Translations under genes and position numbers: made by a program
Shown: positions 24,777-31,343 of the stretch, piece by piece
How the letters are laid out: each line of letters begins with the position of its first letter
How positions within the stretch are numbered: position 1 is the stretch's first letter
Origin: Lachnospiraceae bacterium
GTDB lineage: Bacteria > Bacillota > Clostridia > Lachnospirales > Lachnospiraceae
Length of the DNA: 34,221 bases
Direction: 5' to 3'
NCBI GenBank assembly: GCA_017540265.1
Contig: JAFYBJ010000010.1
Span: 1-34,221 of the forward strand
The notes under the pieces: generated by a model
Told to the model about the DNA's origin: nothing
Seen by the model: only the letters and a program-made list of their open reading frames with translations
Database searches by the model: none

Positions 24777-25658
24777 ATGAAAAAGAAGATCGTATCGTTA
24801 CTTATGTGTGCAGTGCTTGCAGTGGGAAGCCTTGCAGCCTGCGGAGGACAGACTGAGGAGGCACAGGCCCCCGTTGAAACAAATGATGTGATAACTGCGA
24901 AGGTTATAGATGTAAACCTTACCGACGAACAGTATGCATTCGGCGTTGACAAGGCACAGCCTGAGCTTCTTGAAAAGACAAACGAATATATCGCACAGAT
25001 AATGAGCGATGGAACTTTTGAGGAGATCTGCAATCATTATTTCGGAGATGGTACTCCTGTTCCCGTGGCAAGTGCTGTAGAGGGTGCATCTGATGATCAG
25101 CTCTTAGTTGCATGTAATGCTGCTTTCGAGCCTTTCGAATATATGGATGGCGAGAATTATGTGGGCGTTGATATGGAGATCGCAAAGGGCCTTGCCGAGT
25201 ATCTCGGAAAAGAGCTTGTTATCCAGAATATGGATTTTGATTCCGTATGCCTTTCCGTAGGTCAGCATAAGAGTGATATTGCAATGAGCGGACTTACCAT
25301 CAAGCCCGAGCGTGAGGAATATGTGACATTTACGGATTCTTACTACGAGGCTTCACAGAAGCTCATCGTAAGATCCGATAATACCGAATTTGATGCCTGC
25401 ACGGATAAGGAAGCTGTTGAGGCTATACTTGCCACAAAGGATGCGGCAACAAAGGTGGGTGTACAGACAGGTACCACAGGTCAGTTCTATTGTGAAGGTG
25501 ATGAAGGCTGGGGCTTTACCGGTTTTGGCATGACCTGCACAGGATATCGTAACGGTTCACTTGCCGTACAGGATCTCTTAAACGGAAATCTTGATTATGT
25601 CATCATCGACTCGGCGCCTGCGGCAGCGATCACAGAGGCTATAAACAAGCTGCAGTAA
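24777..25658 (+). CDS. Polar amino acid ABC receptor lipoprotein, circularly permuted
   Basis: A 293-residue receptor of the GlnH/SBP3 family with lipobox LAAC (Cys22). Residues 42-91 (VIDVNLTDEQYAFGVDKAQP, then LLEKTNEYI and DGTFEEICNHYFG) have the pattern that normally ends such receptors. The usual N-terminal lobe, LLVACNAAFEPFEY, begins only at 109. The chain stops at NLDYVIIDSAPAAAITEAIN, where normal family members continue for about 50 more residues. Ligand-site features remain: Arg179 in KPEREEY, QTGTTGQFY (230-238) and Asp278. AAGGAGG precedes the start. The permease starts two bases after its stop. The ligand is probably a polar amino acid; exact identity is unknown. Confidence 0.9.
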   Translation: MKKKIVSLLMCAVLAVGSLAACGGQTEEAQAPVETNDVITAKVIDVNLTDEQYAFGVDKAQPELLEKTNEYIAQIMSDGTFEEICNHYFGDGTPVPVASAVEGASDDQLLVACNAAFEPFEYMDGENYVGVDMEIAKGLAEYLGKELVIQNMDFDSVCLSVGQHKSDIAMSGLTIKPEREEYVTFTDSYYEASQKLIVRSDNTEFDACTDKEAVEAILATKDAATKVGVQTGTTGQFYCEGDEGWGFTGFGMTCTGYRNGSLAVQDLLNGNLDYVIIDSAPAAAITEAINKLQ

Positions 25659-25659
25659 T

Positions 25660-26370
25660 ATGTCGGGATTTGATAAAAAAGTTGATAATTTCCTGCGTGT
25701 ATTCTTAAACTCCGGTGGGTACAAGATGGTACTCACCGGACTTAAAAACACGCTGATCATATCCGTTCTGGGACTCCTTATAGGAATAGTCATAGGTACA
25801 CTTATAGCAGCCGTAAAGGTGATGCCGAAGTATAAGACTCTTCCGAAGGTGCTGAATGCGATATGTACTTTTTACGTGGAGCTTTTCAGAGGAACTCCCA
25901 TGGTGGTGCAGCTGCTGATATTCTATTATGTGCTGCTTCCTCTTATCGGGATGAAGATGACAGGCGTTCAGGTGGCGATATGGGTATTCGGACTTAATTC
26001 TGGTGCTTATATCTCCGAGATGATGAGAGGCGGGATACAGTCAGTGGATCCCGGACAGCTTGAGGCAGGAAGGGCGGTAGGGCTTTCCTTTGCCACATCC
26101 ATGAGGCTCATAGTGATCCCCCAGGCGATCAAGAATATTCTTCCAACGCTTGGAAATGAGTTCATTGCCCTTATAAAGGAAACCTCTGTGGTGAGTTTTG
26201 TGGGTGCGGCGGATCTTTATGTGGCGTTTAATTATATAGGCTCAAACAGCTATGAATTTATGGTGCCGTATCTTGCGATGGCGATCATTTATATAGTGCT
26301 GGTTCTGATCATAAGCTTATGTATACGGATCATGGAAAAGAACCTTGCAAAGAGTGACAGAAGGAAATAG
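25660..26370 (+). CDS. Polar amino acid ABC permease
   Basis: A 236-residue HisM/GlnP-type permease. It has an N-terminal hydrophobic segment [20 protein letters not shown], the family motif [15 protein letters not shown] (about 74-88), [20 protein letters not shown] and [20 protein letters not shown] (about 138-157, the coupling loop), with about five helices. It presumably forms a homodimer because only one permease gene is present. It starts two bases after the stop of the permuted receptor, and its own sequence is in normal order, so the permutation is confined to the receptor. Twelve bases separate it from the ATPase gene. Confidence 0.93.
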   Translation: MSGFDKKVDNFLRVFLNSGGYKMVLTGLKNTLIISVLGLLIGIVIGTLIAAVKVMPKYKTLPKVLNAICTFYVELFRGTPMVVQLLIFYYVLLPLIGMKMTGVQVAIWVFGLNSGAYISEMMRGGIQSVDPGQLEAGRAVGLSFATSMRLIVIPQAIKNILPTLGNEFIALIKETSVVSFVGAADLYVAFNYIGSNSYEFMVPYLAMAIIYIVLVLIISLCIRIMEKNLAKSDRRK

Positions 26371-26381
26371 GGGGTATCGGA

Positions 26382-27182
26382 ATGGAAACAGAAAAAAATG
26401 ATATCCTCATAGATGTAAGGGGATTGAAAAAATCTTTTGACGGTCAGGATGTACTCACAGGCATAGACATGAGCATAAGACGCGGCGATATCGTGTGCGT
26501 GATAGGACCTTCGGGTTCCGGTAAGAGCACGTTCCTTCGCTGCTTAAACTGCATGGAGGATCCTGATGAAGGTCAGATAATCTTTGATAATGTGGATCTG
26601 GCTGATATGAAGGTTGATATAAATGAACACAGACGCCACATGGGTATGGTCTTCCAGCATTTCAATCTTTTTAATAATAAGACCGTCATTGAAAATATCA
26701 TGCTGGCTCCGGTCTACACGGGATGCCAGAATTACAGAAGAGAAAATCATAAGCTCTTTACGCCGGGGAATGTAAAAAAGGAGATCACCGAAAAGGCAAG
26801 GGAAAAAGCTCTGGAGCTTTTAGCACGCATCGGTCTGGAAGATAAGGCTGATGTATATCCTTCAACCCTTTCGGGCGGCCAGAAACAGCGTGTGGCTATA
26901 GTAAGAAGCCTTGCCATGGATCCGAAGGTCATACTCTTTGATGAACCTACAAGTGCTCTCGATCCGGAAATGGTAGGAGAGGTTCTGGATCTTATGAAGG
27001 ATCTTGCGGGAAGCGGCATGACAATGATAGTAGTGACCCACGAGATGGGCTTTGCAAGGGAAGTTTCAAACAGGGTGCTCTTTATGGCGGACGGAACGAT
27101 AGGCGAGGATGCGCCGCCGGAAAATTTCTTTAATTCACCGGAGAACCCCAGGCTTAAGGAATTCCTGTCAAAGGTGCTTTAA
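26382..27182 (+). CDS. Polar amino acid ABC ATP-binding protein
   Basis: A 266-residue GlnQ/HisP-type ATPase: Walker [10 protein letters not shown] (42-50), Q-loop MVFQHFNLF (89-97), signature LSGGQKQR (163-170), Walker [14 protein letters not shown] and switch His VTHEMGF. Between the helix ending MLAPV and the helix starting EITEKAREK there are about 18 extra residues (113-130, with [12 protein letters not shown]) compared with minimal GlnQ, near the Q-loop subdomain that touches the permease. It is the last gene of the run; a bidirectional terminator follows 22 bases after the stop. Confidence 0.93.
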   Translation: METEKNDILIDVRGLKKSFDGQDVLTGIDMSIRRGDIVCVIGPSGSGKSTFLRCLNCMEDPDEGQIIFDNVDLADMKVDINEHRRHMGMVFQHFNLFNNKTVIENIMLAPVYTGCQNYRRENHKLFTPGNVKKEITEKAREKALELLARIGLEDKADVYPSTLSGGQKQRVAIVRSLAMDPKVILFDEPTSALDPEMVGEVLDLMKDLAGSGMTMIVVTHEMGFAREVSNRVLFMADGTIGEDAPPENFFNSPENPRLKEFLSKVL

Positions 27183-27204
27183 AAAAGATGTAAAAGAAAA
27201 AAGC

Positions 27205-27231
27205 CTTTCCGCGGATGCGGGAAGTCTTTTT
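27205..27231. terminator. Bidirectional terminator between the ATPase gene and the convergent minus-strand gene
   Basis: CTTTCCGC (27205-27212) pairs with 27217-27224 (one G-T pair) around GGAT, followed by TCTTTTT on the plus strand. A-rich DNA on the other side gives a T tract for the minus-strand gene. Confidence 0.8.
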
Positions 27232-27244
27232 AAATTCAGGTGTT

Positions 27245-27895
27245 TTATGCCTGCGCTGCCTGTGCCTGTTCGTTTGCGTACTGGTCGAAGAGGCTCTGAA
27301 CCGCCTCGTAGGTCTTCTGGCTGATATCGGGGAGATCCTCGCCCCAGGCCCCTGTGGCCTGCTTGTAGCCTTTCTCGAAGGCCTTGCGCATTTCTTCCAT
27401 CTTATCGGGATCACCGCCGGAAAGAGCTTTTGCAAAATCAAAGATCCTTTCGGAGGTCTGCTTTACGCCATAATAACCATCCTCTGAAATGTCTTCCGCT
27501 GCCTTTGCTCTTGTGGCTTCATCAACCTGCAGATCCTTGAAGAAATCCGCGAGATTGGTTCCCGTAGCGATGGAGAAGCTCTTGCCCTGTCCCGTGATCA
27601 GCTGGTTTACTATATTCTCCAGCTGCTGTGTATGAAGCTCGCTCTGCGCTTTGATCTTTGAGATCAGCTCGGGATCCTGCTTGTAGGTTTTCTTGGTGCT
27701 TTCGGCAGCCTTTGCAGCTGCGGTGTCGGTATCGCGCTCATATACCACGCCTGTTGAAGCAGCGGTGCTTGCAGCGCTTACCTTCTCGTTTGTTTTATCG
27801 GTGACGGTGCTCTTTGTATCCGGGACATTCGCCGGAGTGTAAACATAGGAGCCCTGTACCGATGCCGCATCATTCGTAATTCCATTTACGCTCAT
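27245..27895 (-). CDS. Conserved clostridial protein of unknown function
   Basis: The start at 27895 (MSVNGITN) is preferred; GAAAGGA lies 12 bases upstream, while ATG 27907 sits directly on the SD. The 216-residue soluble protein has no signal or membrane segment. It has a Thr/Ala/Ser-rich N-terminal third (1-70) and a helical C-terminal part with DPELISKIKAQSELHTQQL (about 77-95), FSIATGTNLADFF, SEDGYYGVKQTSERIFDFAK (about 136-155), SGGDPDKMEEMRKAFEKG and GEDLPDISQKT. I recall this pattern in many Clostridia, sometimes under the misleading label hydrogenase-4 component G; nothing here supports a hydrogenase role. It has its own promoter and is divergent from the cyclase gene. Confidence 0.8.
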   Translation of the reverse strand: MSVNGITNDAASVQGSYVYTPANVPDTKSTVTDKTNEKVSAASTAASTGVVYERDTDTAAAKAAESTKKTYKQDPELISKIKAQSELHTQQLENIVNQLITGQGKSFSIATGTNLADFFKDLQVDEATRAKAAEDISEDGYYGVKQTSERIFDFAKALSGGDPDKMEEMRKAFEKGYKQATGAWGEDLPDISQKTYEAVQSLFDQYANEQAQAAQA

Positions 27896-27947
27896 TTTGC
27901 TCACCATTCCTTTCTGAAATAATAATGCAGCCGATAGATACATCATC

Positions 27948-27977
27948 ATTTTACCATATTGACCCGATGTATGTAAA
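27948..27977 (-). promoter_or_regulatory. Sigma-A promoter of the conserved minus-strand gene
   Basis: On the minus strand TTTACA (27977-27972), an 18-base spacer and TAAAAT (27953-27948). The leader would be about 45 bases. Confidence 0.6.
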
Positions 27978-27980
27978 GAA

Positions 27981-28009
27981 CTGAAATGCAGCCGGTTTTG
28001 GTTTATAAT
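27981..28009 (+). promoter_or_regulatory. Probable promoter of the GGDEF gene
   Basis: CTGAAA (27981-27986), a 17-base spacer and a consensus TATAAT (28004-28009), 38 bases before the TTG start. The -35 is weak, at four of six matches. Confidence 0.5.
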
Positions 28010-28046
28010 CAATACTGATAGGTTTTATCCGGAGGGGGGACATATT

Positions 28047-29318
28047 TTGAAGGGCATAGGCGAAAAGGTAGGCAAAAGAATCGCGGGTACGATCCTTGCT
28101 TTCTTTTTTGCGGAAGCGTTCTTTGTTATTATTTTTTTCTTTTATTTCAGCCTTACTTACCGTTTTAATATTGAGGGAAAGACTGCGGATTTTGCACTGG
28201 CGGTGACTGATGCGGATGATGCCAGATATGCACTGAGCCTCAGGCAGTCCAATGCGTCTTATAAAAAGACCCTGGCCCTGCTGGAGGATTTCAGGCAGGA
28301 GAATTCAAGGGATGTGAAACGCATATCCATGATAAATTTCGGAAGCACGAATAATTATTACATATATGATACAGGGGGGAATAAACTGGGGGAAAAGCTG
28401 GAATATGATGATTATCTGGAATCAAAGAAGAGCGATCTTTTAAATTGCCGGAAAAAATGGAGGAGACCGTCGCTTTCAGGAAGCACCCTCTACATACCGG
28501 TACGTACCGTAAATGATAAACCGGCAGGATATATGGTGATAGAAATGAATGATCCCATGCCCGTAAGGCTTATCATCGCGGCGGCTGTAACGCTTCTCAT
28601 ATTGTGGCTGTGTGCCGTGTTTTTCATACGATCTGCAAAGAAAAAGCTGGAGGATATGGTATTTAAACCTGTCCGCAGCATGACAGAGCTTACGGATTCC
28701 TTTATAGAAGATGTATCCGACAGCTCAGCGCGCTTAGCGGATATGGAGGTAACGGATGAGATCGGGGATCTTAAGGATGCCATTTTGCGGCTTTTTGTAA
28801 ATATAAGCAACGGAAACGAGGATCTGTCAGAGGCCTTATACAAGGCAAATCATGATGCAATGACGGGGCTGCTCAACAAGAGGAGCTATAATGCGCTTGA
28901 GGATAATTTCAGACATGAAAAACAGTTGTGTGTCATATATTTTGACGTTAATAATTTAAAGCATGTAAATGACAACCTGGGTCATGAGGCGGGGGATCAT
29001 ATAATAAAGCAGGCAGCGGAATATATACGAAGCATTATGAATCCGTCCGATTACTGCTTCAGGATGGGAGGCGACGAATTCCTCTTAGTGATGACCGGAT
29101 GCAATTTCAGGATGATAAACAAGGTTGCAGAAAGGCTTGAGGCTGACAGTCCCTATATACTGAATCCTGTGGAAAGCAGATGGAAGAGTGCTCTTTCCTA
29201 CGGATACGCATACATTGAAGGGGGCGATACCTACGATGATATACTGGGACTGGCCGAAATGCGCATGTATATATGCAAGGCAAAATTCAAAGCGCTGATG
29301 CAGATGCCGGAGAGATGA
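28047..29318 (+). CDS. Membrane-bound diguanylate cyclase (GGDEF)
   Basis: TTG start with a strong GGAGGGGGG six or seven bases upstream. The 423-residue protein has helix 1 (about 13-35), an extracytoplasmic sensor (36-172), helix 2 (about 174-194), a HAMP-like linker (195-255) and a GGDEF domain (265-420). The active site is intact: DAMTGLLNKRSY (270-281), FDVNNLKHVND (299-309) and GGDEF (341-345). The inhibitory RxxD site normally five residues before GGDEF reads NPSD (332-335), so product inhibition through that site is not expected. It makes c-di-GMP in response to an unknown outside signal. A pseudokinase and an orphan receptor gene lie downstream on the same strand. Confidence 0.9.
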   Translation: MKGIGEKVGKRIAGTILAFFFAEAFFVIIFFFYFSLTYRFNIEGKTADFALAVTDADDARYALSLRQSNASYKKTLALLEDFRQENSRDVKRISMINFGSTNNYYIYDTGGNKLGEKLEYDDYLESKKSDLLNCRKKWRRPSLSGSTLYIPVRTVNDKPAGYMVIEMNDPMPVRLIIAAAVTLLILWLCAVFFIRSAKKKLEDMVFKPVRSMTELTDSFIEDVSDSSARLADMEVTDEIGDLKDAILRLFVNISNGNEDLSEALYKANHDAMTGLLNKRSYNALEDNFRHEKQLCVIYFDVNNLKHVNDNLGHEAGDHIIKQAAEYIRSIMNPSDYCFRMGGDEFLLVMTGCNFRMINKVAERLEADSPYILNPVESRWKSALSYGYAYIEGGDTYDDILGLAEMRMYICKAKFKALMQMPER

Positions 29319-29326
29319 TTTATAGT

Positions 29327-29417
29327 AAGCGACATTAGAAATTGCGATTTGAGCAGCATCAAAATGCTGGCACATATGGCTTTTGATGCTGCGAAAACGC
29401 AATTACTTTTGTCGCTT
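29327..29417 (+). other. Long segmented hairpin with an alternative fold, intergenic
   Basis: Three nested complementary blocks pair: AAGCGAC (29327-29333) with 29411-29417, AATTGCG (29340-29346) with 29398-29404, and GCAGCATCAAAA (29353-29364) with 29381-29392, leaving a 16-base loop. A smaller competing hairpin forms from CAGCAT (29354-29359) and ATGCTG (29364-29369). No T tract follows, so it is not a normal terminator. It starts nine bases after the cyclase stop and ends 49 bases before the next start. Confidence 0.65.
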
Positions 29418-29465
29418 CCTATAAAGGAGAGTGCTGATGCGGTCTTCTTTTGATGAGGGATAGAT

Positions 29466-31055
29466 TTGAAAATAAGACTGATCATTTTTGACATATTATT
29501 CCTGCTTCTTACAGCTGCGGTTTTTGAAGGAGCTTTCGGGATGCTTCGCAAAGACGAGATGAAAAGGGCAGGGGAGCTGGCGGATCTGGCTGCCGGTGCG
29601 GCGGAAGCTGCCTTTTCGCAGATGGTGGACAGCGGCATGTACGCCCTGTCCGGAATATATTCCAATGACGATCTTTACACCTTTCTTGGCGGATCCTACA
29701 GCACCACCTCCGATTATGTAAATGCTTACGACAAGGCAAAGAGGAACAGGGCTCTTCCCGAAAACAAATCCACGGTGATAAAGGGATATACCATATATAC
29801 AGAGACGCCCGGCATTACGCAAAACCAGCAGATAAGGCATTTTTCAGAGGCTGCTAAGGAAGGCTGGTATGATACCTGGACACGGATGAATAAGGCTCTT
29901 ATATTGTATGTGGATCCGGTAAAAGACAGTGTCCTGATAATAAGAAAACTGGATTATGCTCCCTTAAACGGAAACGGGGCGGTGATAGTCCTTGAAATGG
30001 ATGATGCTGCTTTTAAGAATAACCTGGATATGCTGGAATATGACGGCGAATTATATGTTTTAGGCGAGGGCAGTGTGATATACAGCAATACGGGAAAAAC
30101 ATATGCGGACGGGATCGATATCGGCTACGGCTTTCATTTTAAGAGCGGAAATTATTATACTGCGGAGATGATCTTTGCTGCATATACGCCCCGAATTCCG
30201 GTATCCGATGTGATAAAGGAAAATCTCTTTGTCATATTTGCCGTAATTGTTATGTTCGCAGGCATAAATATATTCTGGCTTGCTTATATATCCGATGCAT
30301 CACGAAGGATAAAAGCTCTGGCGGAGGCGGCAGGGGCTGAATATGACGGCAATGCGTCAGAGAGCCCGGAGAAAGAGATAAGGGAGAAACGTTTCCTTGA
30401 CATGGGAAGAGGCAGGAAGGATGAGGTAGGAAGAGCCGTTACCATAGCAGCAAAAATAATGGAAAGGCTTGAGATAAAGAGCAGGCAGTATGTTTACAGC
30501 CAGAAATTCTTTGCGGAAAGCGAAGAGAAAAAGCTTAAGATACTCAATGAGGCTCTTGCACTTGATGCGGCCGTCCGCCTTTTCAGAAAAAACGGATTAA
30601 AGCGTGAGGCGGCGGAAAAGGGGCTGTTAAAAAAAGAGATAAAAAGGGAGACGTGGGCTTTAAGAACTGAACTTGAAAGAATAGGTGAGCCTGACGGAAT
30701 GGAAGGAATCAGTGTCGGAAACCTTACGGATTCTCTTAAGGACAGTGACATCCCCGTGTTTATGATAACAGATGCAGTATCGGATCTTATACAGCGCGGA
30801 TATGATGTGGATATCAGTGCCGGAAACGAAGACGGTGTGCTTGTCATAAAAGGCATAGCGGCAGGTGATGAAGATCAGGATATAATACTGAAACTCCATG
30901 CGGTCTTTGAAGACGGAAATAAGGATATATGTGATTCCTTCAGCGTACAGGATGAGTTTAATCCCTATATCAGGATCAAGAACGTATACGGCAGCGCCGC
31001 ATCCTTTGAACATGGAGCGGAGGGGACGGTAAGGATACACATAAAACTTCTCTGA
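29466..31055 (+). CDS. YesM-like sensor histidine kinase homologue, catalytically degenerate
   Basis: TTG start with GAGGGA five bases upstream. The 529-residue layout is that of YesM/LytS-type sensors: helix 1 (about 4-22), an extracytoplasmic sensor (26-250), helix 2 (about 252-274), a HAMP-like segment with RKDEVGRAV (317-325) and a helical linker. The His-containing HFLYN motif is absent. The position that should read VENAIKHG is VSDLIQRG (437-444), and no DNG or GxG box follows, but IPVFMI and the terminal YGSAASFEHGAEGTVRIHI still match the ATPase-domain edges. So a pseudokinase or ligand-sensing scaffold is likely. No YesN-type regulator is adjacent. It lies between a GGDEF gene and an orphan sugar-type receptor. 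Confidence 0.75.
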   Translation: MKIRLIIFDILFLLLTAAVFEGAFGMLRKDEMKRAGELADLAAGAAEAAFSQMVDSGMYALSGIYSNDDLYTFLGGSYSTTSDYVNAYDKAKRNRALPENKSTVIKGYTIYTETPGITQNQQIRHFSEAAKEGWYDTWTRMNKALILYVDPVKDSVLIIRKLDYAPLNGNGAVIVLEMDDAAFKNNLDMLEYDGELYVLGEGSVIYSNTGKTYADGIDIGYGFHFKSGNYYTAEMIFAAYTPRIPVSDVIKENLFVIFAVIVMFAGINIFWLAYISDASRRIKALAEAAGAEYDGNASESPEKEIREKRFLDMGRGRKDEVGRAVTIAAKIMERLEIKSRQYVYSQKFFAESEEKKLKILNEALALDAAVRLFRKNGLKREAAEKGLLKKEIKRETWALRTELERIGEPDGMEGISVGNLTDSLKDSDIPVFMITDAVSDLIQRGYDVDISAGNEDGVLVIKGIAAGDEDQDIILKLHAVFEDGNKDICDSFSVQDEFNPYIRIKNVYGSAASFEHGAEGTVRIHIKLL

Positions 31056-31135
31056 AAAGCCTGTAAATATCGTTGAATATAATATCCGCGTTTGTTATCA
31101 TTATCTGATCATTAACAAAAAGGAGGATCCGGGTG

Positions 31136-31324
31136 ATGGATATAAAGAAGGAAGCAGAGGGATTATTAAAGAAGGTTGACAAGGATGATATAAAGGATGC
31201 CGTAAACAAAGCGCTTAACAGTGATGCGGCAGACAAAGTGATAGACAAAGTCAACGAGAAAACAAAGAATGTTGATATAAGCAAAGATGATATAAAGAAT
31301 GCGGTTAATTCGGTTCTTAAGTAA
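31136..31324 (+). CDS. Small charged protein with an internal duplication
   Basis: ATG at 31136 (62 residues), with AGGAGG 9-14 bases upstream; a GTG just before at 31133 is also possible. No hydrophobic segment. The sequence is rich in Lys, Asp and Val and carries the same unit twice: KDDIKDAVNKAL (about 16-27) and KDDIKNAVNSVL (about 50-61), with DKVIDKVNEKTK between. I do not recognise it. TATAAT at 31078-31083 may give it its own start. It lies 19 bases before the receptor gene and may be cotranscribed with it. Confidence 0.65.
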   Translation: MDIKKEAEGLLKKVDKDDIKDAVNKALNSDAADKVIDKVNEKTKNVDISKDDIKNAVNSVLK

Positions 31325-31343
31325 GTCTTGAAAGGAAGTTTTT

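Noticed and set aside
24777..25658. Permuted receptor explained as an assembly join, frameshift or truncated tandem duplication
   Set aside because: The frame is continuous, signal peptide and lipobox are normal, the two parts join without repeated sequence, and the permease follows two bases after the stop, so an artefact is unlikely, although relatives should be checked.
28047..29318. The conserved protein at 27245 and the cyclase as one hydrogenase-linked unit
   Set aside because: They are divergent with separate promoters, and neither has hydrogenase motifs; the only hydrogenase is at 4138.
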